From contig OY821786.1 of assembly GCA_963682175.1 (NCBI GenBank), positions 25,380,501-25,444,500 on the forward strand: a DNA stretch of 64,000 bases, given 5' to 3'. The notes under the pieces were generated by a model. That model saw only the letters and a program-made list of their open reading frames with translations, was not told the DNA's origin and made no database searches. Source of the stretch: Triglochin maritima. Its lineage: Eukaryota; Streptophyta; Magnoliopsida; Alismatales; Juncaginaceae. Made by a program: the position numbers and the translations under genes. Each line of letters opens with the position of its first letter. Position 1 is the first letter of the stretch. Shown piece by piece: positions 42,001 to 53,208 of this stretch.

Positions 42001-45000
42001 CCTTTGTGCATGCTTTCGTGGCCATGAGACGAGAGTGGTAGTTTGACGAGGTGCGTTGTCAACCCTGCTTCGGTAGTCGATTTCTCGACGCCTTCCTCCT
42101 CTCGTGTTGCACACAGTACGGGTTCAATGGCTGCTAATTTCCGCGAGGAGGAGCAGTTGCCGGACCCACCTATTCCACCTGTTCTTCATGTTGTCGCTCC
42201 CATACCTCTCCGTGATCGATGCTAACCGAGCCGTACTGCTCTACCCTCATGCATCGTATTGCCAGAGGAAAATGGGAACCATTTTGAGGTTAAGCCTCAG
42301 TTTATTTCCATGCTGCCTCACTTCACAGGGAATGGTGACCCCTATATCTTTTTCAGGGAATTTGAGGAGGTGTGTGCTATGTTCAAGCTGCAACAACTTA
42401 GCACAAACTCCATCCATCTTAGGCTTGTCCCCTTTGCGCTGAAGGATGATGCCAAGAAGTGGTTGTACAACAACCAGGCGAATGCCTTTAGGACTTGGGA
42501 TGAGTTTCAATCTGCATTCCTCAAGAAGTACTTCCCAAATCATCGGACTCAAAAATTGAGGAACGAAATCAATTCGTTCTATCAACTTGAGACCGAAACA
42601 TTTCATGCATATCTAGAGAGGTTCAAGGAGCTACTATCCTCATGCCCTCACCAAGGCATTGAGTTGTGGCGTCTTTGTCAGATTGTTTACGAGGGTCTTC
42701 ACATCCCGTCCCGAACGCTCCTTGAGTCCATGTGTCAAGGAGAGTTCATAGGAAAGGATGAGAAGGAGGCATGAGCTTTCCTAGAAGACCTCGCTTAGAA
42801 AACCATGCAATAGGAGAGTGTAAGGGAACCCCAGCATCATCTAGCATAGGAGTGAGGATCGCAAATGCAAACTCGACTAGATCGGGTGCCGTATTTGCGG
42901 TCGATACCACTACGGCCACCGAGGCATGCATGGCAGCCTAAATGCGCCATATGGATTCGATTGAGCTCCAAAACCAACAAGGTGCACCTCACATGTCCAC
43001 ATCTGGTCGAGTTCTCTATCATTCCTGTGGTACGATAGGTCACGTAGAAAGCGAGTGTGCGTCCATTCCTCCTGAGATGGAACATGTCAACGCCATCTAT
43101 GACAGAGCTAGGAATGACCCATACTCATCATCTTATAATCCCGGATGGAGGAACCACCCCAATATTTCATGGAACCAAAATAATGCCCCGGGTGGTCCTA
43201 TAAACTCCTCTCGACCACCTAACCAATCATACCAAGGTCCCATGCATGCACAATCTTATCAGCCACCCCAAGCTCCAATCACTAATCAATCGGGTTTCCC
43301 AAATTCCAATAATATGGAGACCCAATTCAATTCGCTTGAGACCTTGACTCGTGGACTTGAAAACTCAATGAAAATTTTTATGTCAACCACAAGTCAAGTT
43401 CTCACTTCAAATCAGCAGACCATCAACTCTCTAGAGCTTCAGATGGGCCAATTTGCTTAGTCTGTACATGAAAGAGAGAGAGGGTCTCTGCCTAGCCAGC
43501 CTGAGGCTAACCCCCGCATGTACCAGCAACAACACATGCAAAATGAGAATGTGGTACCTCGGGGGAGGCAAGTGAACCATGTGGAGGAACCTGTTCACCA
43601 TGTCAATTCCATTGTAACCTTAAGTAATGGAAAGCAGGTTGACAATCACATTTCTTTGCCACCACCACCATCTATGCAGCCCCTCATTGGGAATGGTGGT
43701 GAAGAAGAGGCCGAGGGTGAGGGTAATACACCAACGCCTCCTTCTCAGGCACCGCAGAAAACCTACCTGCTAAAAGCTCCCTATCCAAGTAGGTTAACCA
43801 AAAAGCAGAGTGACACAATGGATAAGATATTAGAGGTGTTTAAGCAAGTGAAGGTTAACATCTCCTTGTTGGATGTCATCCAACACATACCTCAATATGC
43901 CAAAGTGTTGAAGGATCTCTACACAACCAAGAGGAAGACCAATGTTCCTAAGAAAGCATTCTTGGCTGCAAATGTAAGCTCACTTTTGTCCAATCCTGCC
44001 TACACAAAATACCAGGACCCTGGGTGTCCTACTATTCAGTGTACGATAGGGGACAGTAGCATGAGTAATGTATTGCTTGATTTAGTACAGTGGTCAACCT
44101 CCTCCCATTTTCTATTTATCAACAGTTGAACTTGGGAGAATTGAAACCAACTAAGATCACCATCCAATTGGCGTATAGATCCATTCGTATTCCCAGGGGG
44201 ATTATCGATGACGTGTTTATCAAAGTTGGAGATTTTATATTTCCAGGCGATTTTGTTGTCCTCGAAACTAATGTTGTTGCGAACACCCATTCTCAAATAC
44301 CTTTGATTTTGGGTAGACCATTTCTGGCAACCTCCAATGCCTTAATTAATTGTAGAAATGGTCTCATGAAGCTCTCATTCGGTAACATGAGTGCTGAGTT
44401 TCATGTGTTCAACTCTGGTAGGCAACAGGAGCCCATGGACCAACCTTTAAATCTCAATCTCATCCGCCAATTAGAGAAAGCACCACAAAATCAACGAACA
44501 CCCCTAACACCAATGCAACCCTTTGAGAATGTTTGTGGGCCCAGCGAAAACTCATTGCCTGTCTTTGCAATGCAACAGAGGGAGCTGGCATCAAACATGA
44601 ATGTCCAAAAGGAGTTTTCATTGCATGATTCAGTTGAAATTTTTAGTGAGAGTGAGACACCTCATCATATGCCTATACCAGAAGATGTCTCTGTCTCATG
44701 TCCCTTGGCCATTGAGCCATTTGAGCTTCATCTTGACTCCAACAAGGACCCACCTACGACCGAGCTTATGCTTGATGATATAAATGATGGTGGGAGGTCC
44801 TTGTTGGATGACTTGGGGAGAAGCCCCATTCTTAGTGATGCAGGTCTGCTGCATCCATCGAATGAGCTTGAGGAACTCATTCCGATGCACCCACCTATTG
44901 TTTGGAGGGTTTTGTTCGATGAGCAACTAAACCCTAGTGAGGCAACACAACTTCATTCATTCATATTGCCTACACCCAACCAATATCATGAGGGGTTCGA

Positions 45001-45115
45001 GCCTTTCAGCTTTGACCTTTCACCCCTCATGACACCTCAGAGTACCAGTGAAGTTTCCCCATCTCGGCAATTCTCTGGTCCTCATAACTCGATTTTCTCA
45101 TTTGATGTTCCTTGA
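42001..45115 (+). pseudogene. Gag-protease gene of element C (stops and frameshift)
   Basis: Collinear with the intact ORF of G. The N-terminus (VNPASVVDFSTP, MAANFREEEQL) is interrupted by a stop before 42043 and another near 42224. Retrotrans_gag is open at 42259-42774, then stops lie near 42772-42940. The zinc knuckle CHSCGTIGHVESEC is near 43020-43062. The linker and pre-protease run through 43518-44129. A frameshift at about 44085 destroys the DLG catalytic motif of the protease. The other frame continues with LLPFSIYQQLNLGELKP, ILGRPFLATSNAL and the full C-terminal extension (CPLAIEPFEL, IPMHPPIVWRVLFDEQ, end FSFDVP) to 45115. Non-functional. Confidence 0.92.
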
Positions 45116-45999
45116 CCAAATAATTATGAGAATATCTTTGTTGATGTATATACCTTGTAAAAAAATAAAAAAAAATAAAAAAATGTAATAAAAGACTCCA
45201 TGAGCGAGCTTTGATTGTTGTGGGCCCCAACCCTTCCTTGTGTACTTGGGCCCCATTTCTTTCACGTATTTGTCTCCCTTCTTCAGTATCTCACATGTTT
45301 TGAGGGAATTCGGGTTTGTGTCCATCAACATAACCATGAACTTCATTTTTCGTTTTCTGTTGGTGAGATCTTTCATTTTCATATATAAATCCATGTAGTG
45401 TCTTGCTCACATTCATTGAGGACAATGCATGGATTAGGTGTCGGGGGTGTTTTCACGTTTCTACATAGTTTGTGCGTTTTTTTGTTTTTATTTTGTTTTC
45501 GATTGGTTGTACTGTTAGGGTCATGTTAGTGTGTTGCATTTAACATTGATATATCTGCTTGCCATGATCCTTGGGTGACTTGTCTTCTTTTTCTTGCCTA
45601 GTGCTTTAAAATTTTCACATTTCTTTCAAAATCATCATGTGTTTGCGAAAGAAAATGTTTTGTGGGTTTTGCGTGTGTTTAGAATGTGCAAAACCGTTGA
45701 AAGGCAAAGTAAAAAGAAAGCTCCCAAAATTGTCTTGAACTTGATGCATTTGGATATCTAGTTTACTAGCTTTACGTCTTATTGAGTCATTAGGATGCAC
45801 CATGGTTTTCCCTCGGGGGCGTGTAATCATATGGTTTCAACACTCAAATATTTAAAGAAGTCCACCCTGAACCTAGTGAGTCAATAATTCGTGTGTGTTA
45901 GTATAAAGAAGTGAGTCAACATTTAAAGGGGGCCCTTAAACTCTTTTTGTGAAACTGTAAGTGTAGCGGTTTTGGTTCCCATGTAGATAAGTGAATAAG
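45116..45999 (+). other. Partial 3' noncoding region of element C
   Basis: Resembles the first half of the 3' noncoding region of B, including the GAGGACAATGCATGG block and a damaged second polypurine-like motif (45418-45452). It stops abruptly at about 45999, where comparison with B at 36975 shows the loss of the 67-nt module, polypurine tract and most of the LTR. Confidence 0.75.
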
Positions 46000-46197
46000 T
46001 CATCATTTATTGCGTCGTTCGCATTTCGTACTTCGTAGTGTAGTGTAGCGTAGAGTAGGATAATCAATCTCTCTTCTCCATTTTTTGCCACTTGATTTCT
46101 GATAAACAAGAGGCTGCTCACCTCCCTGTGGACGACCCGTATTTGCCACCGATTCAACGCGGCCGTGCACTTGCGGTTATTTTAAAATGTTCAATCA
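46000..46197 (+). repeat. Truncated 3' LTR of element C
   Basis: Corresponds to about 40768-40965 of the 5' LTR, from CATCATTTATTG to the terminal GTTCAATCA. The first 1.2 kb, with promoter and palindromes, is absent. Confidence 0.88.
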
Positions 46198-46897
46198 CCC
46201 TCTCTCTTCCTTCCTCCCCCTCTCCTTCCTCTGTCGATCTCTCATTTTCTCTCCACCTCTTTGCGACTCCTTCACTCGCTCTCACTCCTTTTTCTTCTTG
46301 TCTTTTTCCTTCTCCATCTCTCTCTGCTTCTTCACTCTTTCTAACCCTTTGTATCTCCTTCTCCTTGTCCCTCTCTTTTTTCTCCTTCTCTACCCTTTGC
46401 CTTCTCCATCTTCTCTCTCTCTCCTTTTGTCCTTCTCTGTAGTACTCTCTCTCCTTCTCTCCTTCACTATCCTACTTCTCACTCCCTCTCCCTCATCCTT
46501 GTTCTCTTTCTCTCTCTCTGTCTCTTGTCACTCTGCTTCTCCTCTTGCATCTCTCTCTCTATCTCCATCCCAACTCCGTTCTCTCTCTCCTTCTCCTCTT
46601 GCATCTCTCTCTCTATCTCCATCCCAACTCCGTTCTTTCTCTCTCTCCCTTTCTCCGTCTCCTTCTCTCACTCCCCTCCTCTCTCACTTTATGTTACTCT
46701 CTTGCTATCTATCGCCTTCTTCTCTCTCTCTCTCTCTCTCTCCTTCTTCTCTCTCTATTTCCTTCTCTTTCCGCCTTCTCTATCTCTCCTCTCTTCCACT
46801 CCTTCTCCTTCTCAATCTCCTACCCTCTTGCTCCCTTTGTCCTTCTCTCTCTCCTAATCTTCTCTCCATTCTGCCCTTCTCCTTTTCTCTCTGTTGT
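46198..46897. repeat. Polypyrimidine array, part 3
   Basis: Similar to part 1 (for example the CCTCTGTCGATCTCTC landmark near 46219 and 14665). A 54-bp tandem duplication with TTCTCCTCTTGCATCTC starts is present at 46537-46644, and the same motif occurs once near 13440. The long Ser/Leu frames are compositional. Confidence 0.85.
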
Positions 46898-47027
46898 TGT
46901 AACATCCGAGAACAACAAAAAATTGAAATTTTAACAATAAAATATCGCAAGGGAAAGCTCTTCAAAGTGGGAATGTTACTCGTACAAATAACCAGTCGGT
47001 GAACCATAATACATCGTAGTTTGTCAA
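46898..47027. mobile_element. LTR-like sequence J, left part
   Basis: Starts TGTAACATCCGAGAAC right after pyrimidine DNA, like the TGTAAC(A/G)CCC start of many gypsy LTRs and of sequence I at 62561. It is interrupted by element G, whose target duplication GTCAA occupies 47023-47027. Strand is not assigned because no primer binding site is visible. Confidence 0.55.
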
Positions 47028-48440
47028 TGTTGAACGTTTTAATTAAACCGCAAGTGCACGGCCGCGATGAAGCGGTGGCAAGTACGGGTCGTCCTCAGGG
47101 AGGTGAGCAGCCTCTTGCTTGTACGAAATCAAGTGGCAAAAAATAGGGGGAGAAAGATGTTTATGCTACTCTACTCTATACTACGCTAAGAAGTACGAAA
47201 TGTGAAAGAAGCAAACAAACGATGAAATAAGAACTAGGCTAAGAACAAAGGAAGAATGCTGGAATACAGAAATGGGAAAACCCCTAAGGGGTGGAGTGAG
47301 TGCACACATGCAAAGAGGTGGGTGTAGAATACATTCTTTAAGCACATGAAGGTGGTGTTTATCAAGCATAGGAAGTGTCTAAATGTTATGGCAAAACCTA
47401 TCAATCTATTCACCAACTTAGTTGATTAACATTTACATATGCAAGTTGTTTATTTCAGAACCTAAACAAGCATGAGAGGTGTCTAATCATTTTGGCAAAA
47501 CTCATCAAGTGATAAATTCTATCCTAAACAAGCAAGCATACATTCATGTTTAATCAACACATTGAAATTAAAGCATTCATCCCATTCTCTAATGCATGTA
47601 TGTACATCTACTCCACCCCCCAAAGGGGATGGAACTACTCACTAAACATTACACTAATTATTAAACTATGGAAAGAAAGCATATTAAAACTAAGCTAGAA
47701 TTAAAAGACGATTAAACTAAAACATGCACAAACAATAAAAGAAGCATAAAATAAACAATGAAAGAAACACAAAACTTTATTGATAAAATGACTCACATTA
47801 AAAGTAGCATCCTCCTACTTTTGTGTGTGCTTCAAGGCCTCACTTCTAGTAGGAAGAATAGCCACTTAAAATATGGAGTGATTACAATGGAAGGTGAAGA
47901 GTTCTATTTATAGCCATGGAAAAAGGCAAACCGGGACAATCCCCCGATGTGGGACTAAACAGATACCACAAATAGCCTAAACATCCTCTAATACATGTGC
48001 GGGAGAAATTTGAGCGCATTTGGGCCAAAAGTGACCGCCAATTAGCGGTCTTGGACCGCTAATTAGCGGTCTATAGTGTCCGGATCGCTCTGGAATTTCT
48101 TGTGGGCTTTTCTGGAAGGCTTTGTTGGTATTTGATGCATCTATTTCGCATGTTGGAGCTCCGACCCGAATAGAATTGTCAAAATACTCCCCATAATGGT
48201 GTGAAGTATTCAGTTTTACTCTTAGGTCCCTCTGTCTTACGATCAGGTCCTTCTCCTTTGCATCTTGGTTCCCAGATCTCACAATCCAGTCCTTTTTCCC
48301 AGCTTTTGGGTCCTTTTATGCTTCATCTCTTCAAACCTAATTATTCCTGAAAACTAAACATAAAACTCGTAACATAGAATTATTTAGGTGAAAGATAATG
48401 GATATAAGATACAAATATGAGCATGAAATGATGTCAATCA
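47028..48440 (-). repeat. 3' LTR of element G
   Basis: 1.41 kb. The TATA box complement lies near 47904-47913. Two perfect palindromes occur upstream in element sense: GACCGCTAATTAGCGGTC (48054-48071) and GACCGCCAATTAGCGGTC (48033-48050). The first differs from the A and C version in both arms symmetrically, keeping the dyad. Confidence 0.96.
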
Positions 48441-50085
48441 AATACCCCCACACCTAACTTTTGCTAGTCCTGAGCAAAACAAAGAAAGAGAAAAGCATAC
48501 GAAAAAACAAGAAATCCTAACTCACTTTCGTAGGAATCACGGTTGCACTTAGCACGTGCAACAAGCCGTTAAACCTCCTTGTCGCCAAGGAGGAGGAGTG
48601 TTGTCTCCTGAGGGTTTTCAGCGGATATACCCACAAAATCCGAACAAGATGCATTAATCAATCTAGCTACACGACTCGTTGGACTTATTTTGTCGATCAT
48701 GGGATGCGGTAATACTACGGGTCGACTCTATATATGTAATCGGTCCACACACCTAAACTAATGAGTTATTCGTGAGAGTTAACTAAGGAATTAAGTGAAA
48801 GACATGGGCAACCTTAACTTCTGAATGTGATACAACGTGTAAAGTCCATTTTGGTTCTTATTTGACTCGCTTTTTTCTCTTTTTTTTCTTTTTTTTTCTT
48901 TTTTTCTTTTTCTTTGGAGCATTTATTGGTTGGTGTTTGATTCTCCCAGGGTCAGGTTTCGTGCATCATTGCCTATGAGGACTTACACTATCACGTACAC
49001 CTTCCCCCAAATCTCCACATAGGGCGATCCCTACCACCCATGTAACGGGAGTTCGGTCGGTGCATCCCAAGTCAGATGACTCGAAAGCACCAGGCACAAA
49101 GTCCCCTAAGACCTACTTTCCCGAGTGATAGGAGCCGTGCGAGAAGAGAGAACACCACTTATTTATTTATCTACATGGGAACCAAAACCCCTACACTTAA
49201 GTTTCACAAAAAGAGATTAAGGGCCCTTGACTACGACAAACTTCCTTATACTAACAGACACGAATTATTTGACTCACTAGGTTCAGGGTGGACTTCTTTA
49301 AATGTTTGAGTAATGAAACCCTATGATTACACGCCCCCCGAGGGAAAACCGAGGTGCATCCTAACGACTCGATAAGACCTAAAGCCAGTAAACCAAAAAT
49401 CCTAATGCATCAAGTTCAAGACAATTTTGGGAGCTTTCTTTTTACTTTGCCTCTCAACGGTTTTGCACATGCTAAACACACGCAAAACCCACAAAAACAT
49501 TTTCTTTCGCAAACACATGAAGATTTTGAAAGAAATGTGAAAATTTTAAAGCACTCGGCAAGCAAAAGAAGACAAGTCACCCAAGGATCATGGCAAGCAG
49601 ATATATCGATATTAAATGCGGCACACTAACATAACCCTAACAATGCAAACAAAAGAAAATAAAACCAAAGGAAAAAGACTCGACTATGTACACACGTAAA
49701 ACACCCCCCACACACCTACTTCATGCATTGTCCTCAATGAATGTGAACAAGATACTACATGGATACATGCATGAAAAAGGAAAGATCTCACCAACATGAA
49801 GTACAAAGGGACGTTCAGGGTCATGTTGATGGACACAAACCCAAATTCCCTCAAAACCTGTGAGAAGATGAAGAAGGGAGATAAATACGTGAAGAGATTG
49901 GGCCCAAGTACACAAGGGTTGGGGCCCACAACAATGGATGCTCACTGCAGGAGTCTTTTATTACACACTTCTTCTTCTTCTTTTTTCTTTTCTTTTTTGT
50001 TGTTTTTTTTTTTTGGTTTTTTTTTTTTTTGGTTTTCTTTTTTAAAGATATATACATCAACCAAGATATTCTCATAATCATTTGG
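48441..50085 (-). other. 3' noncoding region of element G
   Basis: 1.6 kb without coding capacity. In sense order it holds a pyrimidine/T-rich stretch after the stop codon, the CCCCAACCCTTGTGTA block, the GAGGACAATGCATGA block with second polypurine-like motif (complement 49698-49735), a long conserved stretch (complement 49354-49629), the 67-nt module, a PPT-adjacent hairpin and the polypurine tract (complement 48441-48456). Confidence 0.7.
48543..48609 (-). ncRNA. 67-nt three-hairpin RNA module (element G copy)
   Basis: Hairpin 1 AGGAG/CTCCT (complement 48594-48609). Hairpin 2 CCTCCTTG/CAAGGAGG with loop GCGA (complement 48574-48593). Hairpin 3 TTGCAC/GTGCAA around GTGCTAA (complement 48543-48561). 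All stems are perfect. This copy belongs to the youngest, intact element. Confidence 0.65.
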
Positions 50086-53000
50086 TCAAGGAACATCAAA
50101 TGAGAACATCAAGTCAGGAGGACCAGAGACTTGCCGAGATGGGCAAACTCCACTGGTACTCTGAGGTGTCATGAGAGGTGAAAGGTCAAAGCTGAAAGGC
50201 TCGAACCCCTCATGATATTGGTCGGGTGTGGGCAACAAAGAATGAAGTTGTGTTGCCTCGCTAGGGTTTAATTGCTCATCGAAGAAAACCCTCCAACCAA
50301 TAGGCGGGTGCATCGGAATGAGTTCCTCAGGCTCATTCGATGGATGCAGCAGACCTGCATCACTAAGAATGGGGCTTCTCCCCAATTCATCCAACAAGGA
50401 CCTCCCACCATCATTTAGATCATCAAGCATAAGCTCGGTCATAGGTGGGTCCTTGTTGGAGTCAAAATGAAGCTCAAATGGCTCAATGGCCATGGGACAT
50501 GAGGTAGAGACACCTTCTGGTATAGGCATATGATGAGGTGTCTCACTCTCACTAGTACTCTCAACTGAATCATGCAACGAACACTCCCTTTGGACATTCA
50601 TGTTCGAGGCCAGCTCACTCTGTTGCATTGCGAAGACAGGCAATGAGTTTTCGCTGGGCCCACGAACATTCTCAACGGGTTGCATTGGGGTTAGGGGTGT
50701 TCGTTGATTTTGTGGTGCTTTCTCCAATTGGCGGATGAGATTTAGATTTAAAGGTTCATCCATGGGTTCCTGTTGCCTACCAGAGTTGAACACATGAAAC
50801 TCGGCACTCATGTTACCGAATGAGAGCTTCATGAGACCATTTCTACAATTAATCAAGGCATTGGAGGTTGCCAGAAATGGTCTACCCAAAATCAAAGGTA
50901 TTTGAGAGTGGGTGTTCGCAACAGGATTGGTATCGAGGACAACAAAATCGACTGGAAATATAAAATCTCCAACTTTGATAAGCACGTCCTCGATAATCCC
51001 CATGGGAATACGAATGGATCTATCCGCTAATTGGAGGGTGATCTTAGTTGGTTTCAATTCTCCCAAGTTCAACTGTTGATAAACAGAGAATGGGAGGAGG
51101 TTGACCGCTGATCCTAAATCAAGCAAAACATTGCTCAATCTAGTGTCCCCTATCGTACACTGAATAGTAGGACACCCCGGGTCCTTGTATTTTGTGTAGG
51201 TAGGATTGGACAAAAGTGAGCTGATATTTGCAGACAAGAATGCTTTCTTAGGAACATTGTTCTTCCTCTTGGTTGTGCAGAGATCCCTCAACACTTTGGC
51301 ATATTGAGGTATTTGTTGGATGACATCCAACAAGGGGATGTTAACCTTCACTTGCTTAAATACCTCTAATATCTTGTCCATGTTGTCACTCTGCTTTTTG
51401 TTTAACCTACTTGGATAAGGAGCTTTTGACAGGTAGGTTTTCTGCTGTGCCTGAGAAGAAAGCTTTGGTGTATTACCCTCACCCTCAGCTTCTTCACCAC
51501 CATTCCCACTGAGGGGCTGCATAGATGGTGGTTGTTGTGGCAAGGAGATGTGATTGTCAACCTGTTTTCCATTCCTTAAGGTCACAATGGAATTGACATG
51601 GTGAACAGGTTCCTCCACATGGTTCACTTGCCTCCCCCGAGGTACCACATTCTCATTTTGCATGTGTTGTTGTTGGTACATACGGGGGTTAGCCTCAGGC
51701 TGGCTAGGAAAAGACCCTCTCTCTCTTTCATGTAAAGACTGAGCCAATTGGCCCATCTGAAGCTCTAGAGATTTGATGGTCTGCTGATTTGAAGTGAGAA
51801 CTTGACTCGTGGTTGACATAAAAATTTTCATTGAGTTTTCAAGTCCACGAGTCAAGGTCTCAAGCGAATTGAATCGGGTTTCCATATTATTGGAATTTGG
51901 GAAACCCGATTGATTGGTGGTTTGCGCTTGGGGTGGGTGATAGGAATGCGCATGCATAGGAGGTTGGTGTGATTGGTAATGTGGTCTAGAGGAGTTGGAA
52001 GGACCACCCGGGGCATTAGTTTGGTTCCATGAAAAATTGGGGTGGTTCCTCCATCCAGGATTATAAGATGATGAGTATGGGTCATTCTTGTCTCTATCAT
52101 AGACGGCGTTGACACGCTCCATCTCAGGAGGAATGGACTCACACTCGCTTTCTACATGACCTATCCTACCACATGAATGACAGGGAACTGGACCAGATGT
52201 GGACATGTGAGGTGCACTTTGTTGGTTTTGGAGCTCAATCGAATCCATACGGCGCATTAAGGCCGCCATGCGTGCCTCGGTGGCCGTAGTGGTATCGATA
52301 GCAAATGCGGCACCCGATCTAGTTGAGTTTGCATTCGCGATCCTCGCTCCTATACTAGATGATGCAGGTGGTTCCCTCACACTCTCCCACTGCATGGTTT
52401 TCTCAGCGAGGTCTTCTAGGAAGGCCCATGCCTTCCTTTCATCCTTTCCCAAGAACTCTCCTTGACACATGGACTCAAGGAGCGTTCTGGACGGGATGTG
52501 AAGACCCTCATACACAATCTGACAAAGGCGCCACAACTCAATGCCATGGTGAGGGCATGAGGATAGTAGCTCCTTGAACCTCTCTAGATATGCATGAAAT
52601 GTCTCGGTCTCAAGTTGATAGAACGAATGGATTTCGTTCCTCAATTTTTGAGTCCGATGATTAGGAAAGTACTTCTTGAGGAATGCAGATTGAAACTCAT
52701 CCCAAGTCCTAAAAGAATTCGCCTGGTTGCTGTACAACCACTTCTTGGCGTCATCCTTTAGTGCAAAAGGAACGAGCCTAAGATGGATGGAGTCTGTGCT
52801 AAGTTGTTGCAGCTTGAACATAGCACAGACCTCCTCAAATTCCCTGAGAAAGATATAGGGGTCACCTTTCCCAGTGAAATGAGGGAGCATGGAAATGAAT
52901 TGAGGCTTAACCTCAAAATGGTTCCCATTAGCCTCTGGTAATACGATGCATGAGGGTAGAGCGGTACGGCTCGGGTAGCATCGATCACGAAGAGGTATGG

Positions 53001-53208
53001 GAACGACAACTGGAAGCACAAGTGGAATAGGTGGGTCCAGCAACTGCTCCTCCTCACGGAAATTAGCAGCCATTGGACCCGAACTACGTGCGACACGAGA
53101 GGAGGGAGGTGTCGAGAAATCGATGACCGAAGCTGGATTGACAACGCTCCTCGTCAAACGACCACTCTCGTCTCGTGTCCACGAAAACATGCACAAAGGT
53201 GCACACAC
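50086..53208 (-). CDS. Gag-protease polyprotein with C-terminal extension (element G)
   Basis: 1040 codons, intact. Residues about 95-275 are the Athila-type Retrotrans_gag (capsid) domain (HFEVKPQFISMLPHF, LRLVPFALKDDAKKWLYS, FHAYLERFKELL). A heptad-like segment lies at 310-325. The zinc knuckle is C343-C346-H351-C356. Residues 360-560 are a Pro/Gln/Asn-rich linker with LETLTRGLENSM. The aspartic protease has DLGSAVNLLP near 695 and ILGRPFLATS near 773. The last 230 or so residues form an extension with no domain I recognise (CPMAIEPFEL, IPMHPPIGWRVFFDEQ, FEPFSFDLS, end FSFDVP). It would assemble particles, bind RNA and process itself, but needs polymerase from another element. The first Met is used because B shares it. 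A Met at residue 46 (MAANF) is an alternative. Confidence 0.95.
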   Translation of the reverse strand: MCAPLCMFSWTRDESGRLTRSVVNPASVIDFSTPPSSRVARSSGPMAANFREEEQLLDPPIPLVLPVVVPIPLRDRCYPSRTALPSCIVLPEANGNHFEVKPQFISMLPHFTGKGDPYIFLREFEEVCAMFKLQQLSTDSIHLRLVPFALKDDAKKWLYSNQANSFRTWDEFQSAFLKKYFPNHRTQKLRNEIHSFYQLETETFHAYLERFKELLSSCPHHGIELWRLCQIVYEGLHIPSRTLLESMCQGEFLGKDERKAWAFLEDLAEKTMQWESVREPPASSSIGARIANANSTRSGAAFAIDTTTATEARMAALMRRMDSIELQNQQSAPHMSTSGPVPCHSCGRIGHVESECESIPPEMERVNAVYDRDKNDPYSSSYNPGWRNHPNFSWNQTNAPGGPSNSSRPHYQSHQPPMHAHSYHPPQAQTTNQSGFPNSNNMETRFNSLETLTRGLENSMKIFMSTTSQVLTSNQQTIKSLELQMGQLAQSLHERERGSFPSQPEANPRMYQQQHMQNENVVPRGRQVNHVEEPVHHVNSIVTLRNGKQVDNHISLPQQPPSMQPLSGNGGEEAEGEGNTPKLSSQAQQKTYLSKAPYPSRLNKKQSDNMDKILEVFKQVKVNIPLLDVIQQIPQYAKVLRDLCTTKRKNNVPKKAFLSANISSLLSNPTYTKYKDPGCPTIQCTIGDTRLSNVLLDLGSAVNLLPFSVYQQLNLGELKPTKITLQLADRSIRIPMGIIEDVLIKVGDFIFPVDFVVLDTNPVANTHSQIPLILGRPFLATSNALINCRNGLMKLSFGNMSAEFHVFNSGRQQEPMDEPLNLNLIRQLEKAPQNQRTPLTPMQPVENVRGPSENSLPVFAMQQSELASNMNVQRECSLHDSVESTSESETPHHMPIPEGVSTSCPMAIEPFELHFDSNKDPPMTELMLDDLNDGGRSLLDELGRSPILSDAGLLHPSNEPEELIPMHPPIGWRVFFDEQLNPSEATQLHSLLPTPDQYHEGFEPFSFDLSPLMTPQSTSGVCPSRQVSGPPDLMFSFDVP

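Larger units (their letters stand above)
39590..46197 (+). mobile_element. Element C: decayed gag-protease Athila-like retrotransposon with truncated 3' LTR
   Basis: 5' LTR 39590-40965, perfect primer binding site 40972-40989, broken gag-protease gene and a 3' end of only about 198 bp of LTR (46000-46197). Target duplication CCCTC at 39585-39589 and 46198-46202. The intact target duplication shows that the deletion fusing internal sequence to the 3' LTR happened inside the element and did not extend into the flank. No polymerase. Inserted in polypyrimidine DNA. Confidence 0.93.
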
